A DNA stretch of 64,000 nt. Origin: UBA964 sp037444685. GTDB lineage: Bacteria; Pseudomonadota; Gammaproteobacteria; Steroidobacterales; Steroidobacteraceae. The translations under genes were made by a program, and so were the position numbers. The stretch covers positions 62,001 to 126,000 of the forward strand of contig JBBILX010000006.1 in the NCBI GenBank assembly GCA_037444685.1. Reading direction: 5' to 3'. This document shows positions 1-7,855 of this stretch, in pieces. Under the pieces are notes generated by a model. The model had not been told where the DNA came from. It made no database searches and saw only the letters and a program-made list of their open reading frames with translations. The first letter of the stretch is position 1. Each line of letters starts with the position of its first letter.

Positions 1-2
1 TG

Positions 3-356
3 TTCATGATCGGCGCGGCAGCATTGATCACGTCCTTCGTGTTCTCGCTGGGCGGCTTCATTAACGCCGTGTTCGCCAAGACTTTCGACCAGGTCAACTG
101 GGTGCCGGCCTTCGTGCTGACGCCGCTGACCTACTTCGGCGGGGTGTTCTATTCCGTGTCCCTGCTGCCCGGCTGGGCGCAGAAGCTTTCGCTCGCCAAT
201 CCCATCCTCCACATGGTCAATGCCTTCCGCTACGGCTTCCTCGGCAGCTCGGACGTCGACATCACGGTCGCTTTCCTGATGATGGGACTGTTCGCGGTGG
301 TATTGTTGGGCGCGGCGATCTGGCTCATGGAGCGCGGCATCGGCATGCGCGAATGA
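3..356 (+). CDS. ABC-2 type transporter permease, C-terminal fragment
   Basis: This is the 3' end of a gene that begins before the window; about 117 codons remain. Three hydrophobic stretches with short polar loops are visible. The segment containing PLTYFGGVFYSVSLLP, followed by a conserved NP and an FRYGF motif, is typical of the last two membrane helices of ABC-2 permeases of the YadH type. These permeases pair with a cytoplasmic ATPase to export lipids, polysaccharides or drugs; the substrate cannot be told here. The first in-frame ATG at position 6 is internal. The downstream CsgG-like gene starts 32 bases after the stop. Confidence 0.8.
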   Translation, partial: FMIGAAALITSFVFSLGGFINAVFAKTFDQVNWVPAFVLTPLTYFGGVFYSVSLLPGWAQKLSLANPILHMVNAFRYGFLGSSDVDITVAFLMMGLFAVVLLGAAIWLMERGIGMRE

Positions 357-388
357 TCGGTCAACGGGTTCTCGCAGAGGGGTCGAAC

Positions 389-1447
389 ATGCACAAGCAG
401 CAGTCACTCAAGATCACGGCGGCTCTGGTCACGTTGGTTGCCGGTACCGCAGCAACGCTCGCGCCAATGATCGCGAGCGCCCAGTCGGGCGGAGTCACGG
501 GCTACAAGCAGGGCAAGGGCGGCAGTCCGGTCACGGGTGCCGCCGGCACCAGTGGCTCGACGGGCGACTCGGGCATCGAGAAATGCGACAAGCCCATGGG
601 TGCGGTCGCGGTGGTCGAGCCGCAGGACCTCGTCGTGCAGTCGCTGACGCAGTACGGCCTGCAGTCGCCGGTGCCGCTGATCCGCATGATGATCCAGCAG
701 TCGAACTGCTTCCTCGTCGTCGAGCGCGGCGTCGGCATGCAGAACCTGATGCAGGAGCGCCAGCTGTCGCAGTCGGGCCAGACCCGCGCGGGCTCGAACA
801 TGGGTGGCGGCCAGATGGTCACGGCCGATTTCATCCTGACGCCGAACGTCGTCTTCTCAGAAGGCAATGCGGGCGGCATCGGCGCAGCGCTCGGCGGAGT
901 GCTGAGCCGTTCGAACCCGCTGCTCGGCGCAGTGGCCGGCGGCCTGAAGTTCAAGGAAGCGCAGACCAGCATGCTGCTCGCCGACGCGCGTTCGGGCCTG
1001 CAGGTCGCCGCCGCCGAGGGCAGCACCAAGAAAGCGGACCTGCGCCTCGGTGGCGCGCTGTTCGGCAGCGGTGGCTTCGGCGCGGTCGGCGGCTATGGCA
1101 ACACCAACGAAGGCAAGATCATCGCGGCGGCCTTCATGGACAACTACAACAAGATCGTCGGCGTCGTGCGCAATGACGAGTCCTTGCAGCGCGATGTCGG
1201 CACGCTGAAACAGGAGGCGGGCAAGAAGACGGCCGCCGGTGAGGTGTTCAACGAGGGCGACGTGGTCGTGCCGAAGATTGCGAACGTCAAGCTATTGCGC
1301 AATCCGGCGGACGGCGCGGCCGTGGCCGCCACGCTCGCGCGCGGCGAGGAACTCGTCGTGATCGGGCCCGAGCAAAACGGCTTCCTGAGCGTGCAGGGCG
1401 GTTCCGCCAGCGGCTGGGTCAAGAAGGTGCTCGTCACGCGGCCGTGA
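389..1447 (+). CDS. CsgG-family exported protein with C-terminal SH3-like domain
   Basis: A 352-residue exported protein. Residues 1-32 form a signal peptide ending ASA-Q with no lipobox cysteine. Residues of about 70-270 resemble the CsgG/curli-assembly family: a conserved AVAVVEPQ strand, a 'CFLVVERG..MQNLMQER' block, and a glycine-rich segment before a 'KIIAAAFMDNYNKIV' helix. The last 65 residues look like a bacterial SH3 domain, ending GWVKKVL. I chose the ATG at 389 over the in-frame one at 353 because AGAGGGG lies 6-7 bases upstream and the signal peptide then begins at the start. CsgG proteins form outer-membrane secretion pores, but without a lipoprotein cysteine a soluble periplasmic role is equally possible. 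No curli genes are nearby. Confidence 0.65.
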   Translation: MHKQQSLKITAALVTLVAGTAATLAPMIASAQSGGVTGYKQGKGGSPVTGAAGTSGSTGDSGIEKCDKPMGAVAVVEPQDLVVQSLTQYGLQSPVPLIRMMIQQSNCFLVVERGVGMQNLMQERQLSQSGQTRAGSNMGGGQMVTADFILTPNVVFSEGNAGGIGAALGGVLSRSNPLLGAVAGGLKFKEAQTSMLLADARSGLQVAAAEGSTKKADLRLGGALFGSGGFGAVGGYGNTNEGKIIAAAFMDNYNKIVGVVRNDESLQRDVGTLKQEAGKKTAAGEVFNEGDVVVPKIANVKLLRNPADGAAVAATLARGEELVVIGPEQNGFLSVQGGSASGWVKKVLVTRP

Positions 1448-1480
1448 CGGGCCGGCGCGGCGACGCGCTCGCCGCCGCCG

Positions 1481-2404
1481 CTAGTGCTCGGCGCCGGCGG
1501 GCGGGAACTTCCGCTCGCCGGCCGTGATCCGCAGCGACAGTCTGTTCTGCTCCGGCGGCAGCGGGCAGGTCGCGAACTCGTTGAACGCACAGGGCGGGTT
1601 GTAGGCGCGGTTGAAGTCGATGACGAGACGACCGCCCACAGGTCGCGGCACATCGAGGAAGCGTCCTGCGCCGTAGCTCTCGCGGCCGCTCGTGCCGTCG
1701 CCGAACATCACGAATAAGGTCGGCGCTCCGGGCGCTTCCTCGAGCGCATCGAGCCGCCATTCACGGCCCTCCTTCTCGAAAAGGATCGCGCCGGGCGAGG
1801 GCATGTCCGACTCCATGCCCAGGATGTTGAGGATGCGGATCTGCCGGACGGGCTCGTAGGGCTCGAACCGGGCCTCGATGCGCCACTGGTCGTCGGCATC
1901 GAAGTAGTCGATTCCCGGAAAATCGCGGCGCCGCGGGTGGTCGAGGTCGCGGACGCGCACACCGAGCCGCCCGGCACGCTCGATCACGAAGAACTCAACG
2001 GCTCCATGGCGCAGCACCGTCGGCGTTCCGGTGCTGTCCGGCTGCATGAGAGCCGCCGTCACCGACCGCAAGGAGTCGAGCACGCGCGCGCCGCGCGCTG
2101 CGACGAAACGGACTTGGCCATCCTCGAGCACGAAATCGCCGAGACGACGCGGCATGGCCGCATGGTCGAGCACCAGCCTGTTCGTCCGTGCGCGCCCGAA
2201 GCTGTTTCGGCCGGGCTCGAGCCAGAACAGCCCGACGAGCGTCAGGAAGCCCGAACCCGCGGTCAGCGCCGCAATCCGCTCGGCGCGCCACTGCTCGAGC
2301 GAGAGGGTCGATGCGGGCTGCGCCGCCCGAGTCGACGCCGGCAGGGCAGCGCCAAGCAGGACGAGCAGCAGAGCAGGCATCAGGATCGTGCTGAACGGTC
2401 GCAT
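1481..2404 (-). CDS. DUF1684 domain protein, exported
   Basis: A 307-residue protein with an N-terminal signal peptide (residues 1-27, hydrophobic core then ASTRAAQ). The rest matches DUF1684: an early GLFWLEPGRNSFG block, a central DYFDADDQWRIEARF segment, a DGTSGRESYGAGRF block and a C-terminal YNPPCAF-cys-PLPP motif. The function of this family is not established. The ATG at 2404 was chosen because it opens the signal peptide; the open frame continues upstream to 2530 but there crosses the divergent SRAP gene. The two start codons are only about 20 bases apart, so their promoters must overlap. Confidence 0.8.
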   Translation of the reverse strand: MRPFSTILMPALLLVLLGAALPASTRAAQPASTLSLEQWRAERIAALTAGSGFLTLVGLFWLEPGRNSFGRARTNRLVLDHAAMPRRLGDFVLEDGQVRFVAARGARVLDSLRSVTAALMQPDSTGTPTVLRHGAVEFFVIERAGRLGVRVRDLDHPRRRDFPGIDYFDADDQWRIEARFEPYEPVRQIRILNILGMESDMPSPGAILFEKEGREWRLDALEEAPGAPTLFVMFGDGTSGRESYGAGRFLDVPRPVGGRLVIDFNRAYNPPCAFNEFATCPLPPEQNRLSLRITAGERKFPPAGAEH

Positions 2405-2424
2405 CGGGGATACCCTAGCACCTG

Positions 2425-3108
2425 ATGTGTGGCCGCTTCGCATTCTTCTCTGCCCACGAGGCGATGCGGCGCGTGTTCGATCTACCCGATGATACTCTGC
2501 AGGTCGAGCCGCGCTGGAACATCGCGCCAACTCAGTTCGTGCCGGTGGTCCGGCTCGACCCGCACCGGCAGCGACGGCTGTCGATGCTCTACTGGGGGCT
2601 TGTTCCGCACTGGGCGCGCGACAAGTCCATCGGTGTGCGGCTGATCAACGCGCGCGCCGAAACGGTCGCCGAGAAGCCTGCGTTCCGCGGCGCCTTCAGG
2701 CAGCGCCGCTGTCTCGTGCTCGCCGACGGCTACTACGAGTGGCAGACGACGTCCGCCGGCAAGCAACCGTGGTTCATCTCCCGAGCCGACCGTCAGCCGT
2801 TCGCGATGGCGGGTCTCTGGGAGTCCTGGGTCGAGCGGCCCGGCGCGCCTTCGCTCGAGTCGTGCACGATCCTGACCACGGCGGCGCCGTCCGCGCTCGC
2901 CCCGATCCACTCGCGCATGCCAGTGGCGCTGCCGGCGACGGCTTACCCGACCTGGCTCGAGCCGCAACCGGTGGACCCGACAGCGCTGGCCGCGCTGCTC
3001 GGGGCCCCAGCCGCCGACGCCATGGTGGCCGCGCGCGTCGGTAGACGCGTCAATGATGCCCGCAACGAGGGGCCCGAGCTGATCGCCCCGCTCGCGGATC
3101 CGCCTTGA
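2425..3108 (+). CDS. SRAP (YedK/HMCES-type) DNA-protein crosslink protein
   Basis: A 227-residue SOS-response-associated-peptidase family protein. The sequence begins MCGRF. After methionine removal Cys2 is the N-terminal nucleophile that forms a thiazolidine crosslink with abasic sites in single-stranded DNA. Other family signatures are present in order: PRWNIAPTQ, LINARAETV, an ADGYYEW block (glutamate) and HSRMPV (histidine). The length is normal for the family. It is divergent from the DUF1684 gene and ends seven bases before the convergent DUF1318 gene. Its role is inferred from the family: shielding abasic sites at stalled forks. No LexA box was confirmed upstream. Confidence 0.92.
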   Translation: MCGRFAFFSAHEAMRRVFDLPDDTLQVEPRWNIAPTQFVPVVRLDPHRQRRLSMLYWGLVPHWARDKSIGVRLINARAETVAEKPAFRGAFRQRRCLVLADGYYEWQTTSAGKQPWFISRADRQPFAMAGLWESWVERPGAPSLESCTILTTAAPSALAPIHSRMPVALPATAYPTWLEPQPVDPTALAALLGAPAADAMVAARVGRRVNDARNEGPELIAPLADPP

Positions 3109-3114
3109 GCGGCG

Positions 3115-3753
3115 CTACTTCTGCCGCCAGGTGCCCGAAGCGTCCTGGTAATACCAGCCCGGTTGCGCGCCGCGCTCGACCCAGCGCCGCGCGAACGTCG
3201 CGCGGATGTCCGGTTCCCACTCGGGATGGCCATTGGCCTTGGCGATCTCGGCGTACAGCGTGTTGCGGTCGTTGTTGTCCTCGGCGACGAGGCGCTTGAC
3301 CGTGGCGCGCTCGGCGAGCGGCACGGCCGCCTGATCGCGGATCTCGACCAGTCCGTTGGCGGTCAGCCCGATCGCGCCGGAGTCGAAGTACTTCCGCATC
3401 TGCTCGAAGCGCGCCTGCATCGAGGCCGTGATCGCCCGGATTTCCGGCGAGGAGATGTCGATGTTGGCGTTCGCCTGCGCATGGGCCGCCGGCACGAGCG
3501 CCTCGAGCGCGAGACCTGCCTGCCGTCCGAGCCAGGCAAGCGGCGTCGCGCCGTCGGATGCGCGCTGCGAACGCGGCGGCGGCGCCGGAGCCGGCGATGG
3601 CGGGCTGGCCGTGCCGGCGCCGCCGGTCACGGTGTCGATGATCTGGTCGGCCGCGCGCTCGGCCGACGCGGCCGGGAAATAGACGTTGATCGTGACGCAG
3701 GCCGCGAAGGCGAGGCTCGCGAGCGCCATGTTGAGATTGCGGAATCGACGCAT
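3115..3753 (-). CDS. DUF1318 (YdbL-like) lipoprotein
   Basis: A 212-residue protein. The N-terminus runs from a charged MRRFRN through a short hydrophobic stretch to AFAAC, a plausible lipobox. It is followed by VTINVYFPAA..AERAAD, the usual start of this family. A Pro/Ala-rich linker (about 50-75) precedes the DUF1318 region, which ends GWYYQDASGTWRQ. E. coli YdbL is a periplasmic partner of the YnbE-YdbH intermembrane phospholipid-transport system. A ydbH-like gene lies just upstream on the same strand, supporting that pairing, but no ynbE is visible between them. The start could also be GTG at 3759, closer to a GGAGGG. Confidence 0.75.
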   Translation of the reverse strand: MRRFRNLNMALASLAFAACVTINVYFPAASAERAADQIIDTVTGGAGTASPPSPAPAPPPRSQRASDGATPLAWLGRQAGLALEALVPAAHAQANANIDISSPEIRAITASMQARFEQMRKYFDSGAIGLTANGLVEIRDQAAVPLAERATVKRLVAEDNNDRNTLYAEIAKANGHPEWEPDIRATFARRWVERGAQPGWYYQDASGTWRQK

Positions 3754-3856
3754 GATCACTTTACCCTCCGGTGCCGCAGCAGCCGATCGGCACGCCGACA
3801 TTCTGCGGCGCACCGCTGAACGCTGCCTTAACTGACCGCATTTGACAATGCCAAGG

Positions 3857-5932
3857 TCATTCGACGCGGATCTTGCCTTCGCCGCGCATCTGCGTGGCGA
3901 TCTGGCCGACGAGCTGAGGCCAGCTCACGCGACCGGCGTTGCCGACGATGTCGATGCGCGGCAGACCCTTCCCCCTGAGGATGTAGTATCCCGTGCCCGC
4001 CGGCTCGATGCCCGACATCAGGCAGACGTCATTGGCGAGCCGGCAGCGCAGTCCGATGCGGTCGTAGTCGTATTCGTCGAAGAACTGCAGCAGGCCTGAC
4101 TGCAGCGTCTGGAACACGCCGCCACCGCCACCGCCGATATTCGATAGGTTGCCGATCGCGCGGGCGCTGATCCGGTGCGGGCCGCGATCGCGCGGCGGCG
4201 TCTGCAGCAGGGCGTCGAATGCCACCGGCGACCAGTTGAACAGCTCGAGGCCCAGCAGATGCCCCTCGAGGCGACCCGAGATGCTGCCAATCGCAAACGT
4301 CTGCGTGACCTCGGCGAGGTCCAGATCGTAGGCGCGCAGGTCGGCGAACAGGCGCGGCCAGGGGCCGAGCGGGTCCTGCAAACGCAGACCGCTGCCGACG
4401 ATGCGCCCGCCGAACACGCGCGCCTCGACATCCCCGGCGACCGTCAGCACGCGGTCGCGCAAGTCGACCCGCGGAATGCGTCCCGAGAGCTTGCCGGCGA
4501 GTTCGGGCCAGCCGAAAGCGCGAGCGAGGCGCTGCAGGCTGATCGGCTCGATCTCGGCCTCGAACTGCAGGGCCGGGTTCGGGCTGCCGAGCGCGTCCAG
4601 CGTCAGCGTGCTGATCCGCAGAGCACCGTCGAAGATCGGCAGGCGCGCCGGCCGGGTCAGCGCGATCGAGCGGCCCTGGGCACGGAAGTCGACTCGGGCG
4701 CCATCGCCGGACAGGCCGTAGGCGCTGCCGGCCGTCCAGGTCAGCACGGAGTCCTCGACCGGTTGGCCAGGCGGCGCCCAGTGGAGCTGGCCGCGCAGAT
4801 CGGACATGGTGAACTTGCCGCGTGTGTCTTCGATCTCGAGACCGAGCAGGCGAAGGTCAGCACCGGCGACCGCGTTGTCGCGAATGCGCGCCGATCCCGT
4901 CAAGCGACCGCGGGTCTCAAGTGCGCCGAAGTCGGTGGCTGCCAGCGCGATCTGCGCGTAGGCCGTATACGCCTGCGGCAGCCGCAGCTCACGCAGCTCG
5001 ATGTCGGCCTGCCGCACGAGCAGCGAGGGAGACAGCTGCAGCGTGGCCGTCGCGCGTGCGTCGCTGAGGTCGCGCTGAGCGATCGCGACGTCGTCGAAGA
5101 CGACGCGGTCCGGAACCCACTCGCCGCGCGCACGCAGCTCGAGCGGATGCGCGCCGAGGTCGAGCAGCACCGGACCGAGCAGCGCCTGGCCGCGGCCACC
5201 GTCGAGCGCGACCGTCACCTCTCGGCGGGCGCCGCGAGAGCGCGCGCTGGCCTCCAGCCTGAGGCTGACGTTCTCGCTGACCAGGGTGCCGGCCTCGTTC
5301 GCGAAGTTCAGCGCGTCCAAGCCGAGCGCGAGCTTGCCCTGCTCGACGCGCGTGCCGCCGCGCGCGTCGAGGCTCGCGTCGAGCCGCCCAGCGACGTCGA
5401 GCTGCGCAGGCAGCCCGAGCGCGGGACCGAGCCAGGCGTGCAGCGACTCGACCGCAGCGTCCTTCAGGGCGGCGCTGGCGCGCCAGCGGCCGTCACGCTG
5501 GCTCGCAGCGAACCGCAGCGTGACGTCTTTGCTCAGCGTCCAGACGCCGCGTGTGGTAAACGCACCCGTGTCGAGGTTCCAGCCGAGGCTCAGCCGTGCC
5601 GCGAGCGGCGGCAGCCATGCGCCCTCGAGGACGCGGCCGGCCAGCGTGGCGCGGTCACAACGGAACTCGGGCTCGTCGAGCCGAGTGTCCGCGCACGAGA
5701 GCCGCAGGTGTGCATAGCGCCCGATCGGGGGCCCGAGATCGAGCGTGGCAGCCGTCACGGTCGTGCGCAGCGGACCGCGCGCGTCCGCGACCGGCTCGCG
5801 CGGTAGCTCGAGCCGCAGCCGCACCTCGCTCGCGCGGAGGCCACCGATCTCGATCGAGAGCGCCTCGAGTTCGATCGCCTCGACCGCGGCGGCCGTCGTC
5901 GGCAACAGGGCGGCCGCCCACAGGGCCAGCAT
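3857..5932 (-). CDS. YdbH-like intermembrane AsmA-type protein
   Basis: About 691 residues. Residues 1-17 form a signal peptide (MLALWAAALLPTTAAAVEA). The body alternates short beta-strands of the type seen in AsmA-like lipid-transfer grooves (LRLELP, LEIEDTRGKFTMSDLRGQLHW, LQRLARAFGWPELAGKLSGRIPRV). Near the C-terminus come VTQTFAIGSISGRLEGHLLGLELFNW and a GGGGGVF-LQSGLLQFFDEYDYDRIGL block, typical of YdbH. E. coli YdbH is redundant with TamB and YhdP in moving phospholipids to the outer membrane. Length is somewhat below the E. coli protein (about 880). The start is uncertain: in-frame ATGs also occur at 5995 and 6016 and none has a clear ribosome-binding site. Confidence 0.75.
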   Translation of the reverse strand: MLALWAAALLPTTAAAVEAIELEALSIEIGGLRASEVRLRLELPREPVADARGPLRTTVTAATLDLGPPIGRYAHLRLSCADTRLDEPEFRCDRATLAGRVLEGAWLPPLAARLSLGWNLDTGAFTTRGVWTLSKDVTLRFAASQRDGRWRASAALKDAAVESLHAWLGPALGLPAQLDVAGRLDASLDARGGTRVEQGKLALGLDALNFANEAGTLVSENVSLRLEASARSRGARREVTVALDGGRGQALLGPVLLDLGAHPLELRARGEWVPDRVVFDDVAIAQRDLSDARATATLQLSPSLLVRQADIELRELRLPQAYTAYAQIALAATDFGALETRGRLTGSARIRDNAVAGADLRLLGLEIEDTRGKFTMSDLRGQLHWAPPGQPVEDSVLTWTAGSAYGLSGDGARVDFRAQGRSIALTRPARLPIFDGALRISTLTLDALGSPNPALQFEAEIEPISLQRLARAFGWPELAGKLSGRIPRVDLRDRVLTVAGDVEARVFGGRIVGSGLRLQDPLGPWPRLFADLRAYDLDLAEVTQTFAIGSISGRLEGHLLGLELFNWSPVAFDALLQTPPRDRGPHRISARAIGNLSNIGGGGGGVFQTLQSGLLQFFDEYDYDRIGLRCRLANDVCLMSGIEPAGTGYYILRGKGLPRIDIVGNAGRVSWPQLVGQIATQMRGEGKIRVE

Positions 5933-6014
5933 CGGTCCGCGAGCGGTCCGATCCGGCGCGGCGCGCACGTGGCGGGCGGACCGCGGGGCTGGCATGCTTG
6001 CGGCAGAACTGCCC

Positions 6015-6905
6015 ATGCCATCGCATTCTAAACGCTCCGCGCGCCCCTTCTTGGCGGGACTCGCCGCTGCGGTGCTGTTGATCTGCGGCTGCAGCTCGCA
6101 GTTCGTCTACAACCGGCTCGATGCTCTCGTCTACCTGTACGTCAAGACCCAGGTCTCGCTCGAGGACCTGCAGGCCGCCGAGTTGCGCGGATCGCTGCGC
6201 TCCTTTCTCGAATGGCATCGCAGCAGCGAGCTGCCACGCTATGCGGAGTTCGCGCAAGGTCTCGCACGCGATGCGGCGCGGCCGCTCGGGCGGGCGCGCA
6301 TCGACCAGGCCCGGCTCGCGATCGAGGGCTTGTGGCGCGACGCGGTCGCGCGCGGCGGCCCCGATGCGGCCCGTTTCCTCGCCGGCCTGACGCCGGCGCA
6401 GCGGACCGAGCTGTTCGCGAGTCTCGGCAAGGACGACGACGAAGTCCGCGAGGAATATTGCGAGACGCCGGCCGAGAAGCGGATCGAGCGCCAGCAGCGC
6501 AGCTTCGTGCGGGCCGCCGAGAAATGGGTCGGCCCGCTGACGGCCGCGCAGCGGCGGCTCGTCGCGACGCGGCTCGCGGCGCTGCAGCCGACCGGCTGCG
6601 GCTGGGCGGAGAATCGGATCCGCGTGCGGCTGGCGCTGCGCGAGCTCGTGGAGAAGTCATCGGCGGATCCCGACTATGTACGCGCCGTCACGCGTCTGCT
6701 GGCGAGCCCCGAGGAACGCTGGGATCCGGTCTACCGCGCCTCGTTCGAGTCGAATCGCGACGCCATCGTCGACCTGCTGGCCGAACTCGACGCCCAATTG
6801 ACGCAGCGCCAGCGAGCCCAGCTATCCGAGCGGCTGACGGCCTATGCTCGCGAGTTCCGCGCGCTCGCGGCGCCACCCGCGACGGCCAAGGCGGCGCGGG
6901 ACTGA
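6015..6905 (+). CDS. DUF6279 family lipoprotein
   Basis: A 296-residue lipoprotein. Residues 1-26 are a signal peptide ending LLICGC, giving lipidation at the last cysteine. The following QFVYNRLDALVYLYV and LRSFLEWHRSSELPRYAEF blocks are hallmarks of DUF6279. The rest is almost entirely alpha-helical and rich in Arg, Glu and Ala. The function of the family is unknown. The ATG at 6015 was chosen because it places the lipoprotein signal at the N-terminus. Its CATG is shared with a possible ATG of the divergent ydbH-like gene, so the two genes are tightly back to back. Confidence 0.8.
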   Translation: MPSHSKRSARPFLAGLAAAVLLICGCSSQFVYNRLDALVYLYVKTQVSLEDLQAAELRGSLRSFLEWHRSSELPRYAEFAQGLARDAARPLGRARIDQARLAIEGLWRDAVARGGPDAARFLAGLTPAQRTELFASLGKDDDEVREEYCETPAEKRIERQQRSFVRAAEKWVGPLTAAQRRLVATRLAALQPTGCGWAENRIRVRLALRELVEKSSADPDYVRAVTRLLASPEERWDPVYRASFESNRDAIVDLLAELDAQLTQRQRAQLSERLTAYAREFRALAAPPATAKAARD

Positions 6906-6947
6906 GGTCCCACGCCGCCGCTGAAAGTCCGCTGACCGGTTCGAGAC

Positions 6948-7625
6948 TCAGCCGCCGTCGCCAGGTCCGTTCGTGACGGTGGTCGTGCACTTGCCCGCCG
7001 CCCGATCGCATTCCTTGGTGACGGTACGCTCGAAGCTCTGGCCATTGGGCCCGGTGCCCGAGGTTGCGCGCGTGAAGCCGTTCTCGGTGCGCGTGGTCAC
7101 CGTCGTGCTGTTGGCGCTGCGGCCGTCGAAGGTCGTGAACTCCGAGGTACGCGTCACCGTGCCCGCTTCCTTGTCGATCGCGACGCTGCTGTTGCGGGTC
7201 GCGGTCTGACCGTCGGCGTTGGTCCGTGTGCGCGAGGAGGTCCAGCCGTCGTCGGTGCGCTGGATGTCTTGACTCATCGTGCGGGTACGTCCGTCAAAAC
7301 CGGTCTGGGTCACGTCGACACTGCGCGTGCCCGCCTCACGATCGTTGACGACGGTGCGCTGCATGGTCGCCGTTGCCCCATCCGGACGCGTCCACGTCGT
7401 GTTGCGGACATAACCGGTGTCGGTGCGCTGCGTCTCGGTCGTGCGCGTCACCGGTGGCCGCACCGGCAGCGGCCGCTGCGCCATCGGGCGGGCCGGGCGC
7501 TGCGCCGCGGGGCCGCGCTCGCGCGCCTCGAGCAGCGGTGCCTGTGCGGCGAGCAGCGCCAGGACGGCGCCGGCTGCCGCTGCGGCAAACGGCCTGTGTC
7601 TACGGATCATGGTCTGGCGATTCAT
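6948..7625 (-). CDS. Secreted threonine-rich protein with three ~54-residue repeats
   Basis: 225 residues; I do not recognise the family. Residues 1-34 are a signal peptide (MNRQTMIRRHRPF, then an alanine-rich core ending LEARE). After a proline/arginine-rich linker, about residues 65-225 hold three tandem degenerate repeats of roughly 54 residues. Each opens with T-[DE]-x-G-[YWF]-[TV], followed by PDG or NADG or PNG, then D-x-EAGT, then FDGR in the first two units. The repeats are strongly Thr/Arg/Asn/Gly-rich with no long hydrophobic stretch, suggesting an extended surface or periplasmic beta structure. AGGAG lies 7 bases upstream of the ATG. It is followed by a convergent DUF6279 gene and divergent from the response regulator. 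Confidence 0.75.
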   Translation of the reverse strand: MNRQTMIRRHRPFAAAAAGAVLALLAAQAPLLEARERGPAAQRPARPMAQRPLPVRPPVTRTTETQRTDTGYVRNTTWTRPDGATATMQRTVVNDREAGTRSVDVTQTGFDGRTRTMSQDIQRTDDGWTSSRTRTNADGQTATRNSSVAIDKEAGTVTRTSEFTTFDGRSANSTTVTTRTENGFTRATSGTGPNGQSFERTVTKECDRAAGKCTTTVTNGPGDGG

Positions 7626-7855
7626 GTCGGTACTCCTGTCGTGTCGCCGACTGGCGTCAGTCGGTCATGGTGATGTCGGACAGGCAGCAGAACGCGATCC
7701 GCTGGCATGCGTTGACAGGGATCGAGGCGCGCGCGGGCGACACGGACTCGCCAGCGAGCGATACACGACAGAACGCGGCCTCGGGCCGGCAACGTGGCCG
7801 TGAAGCTGCGCTAAGATGGCCGCGTCCCCGAATCCGATCGAACCGGACAGCGATC

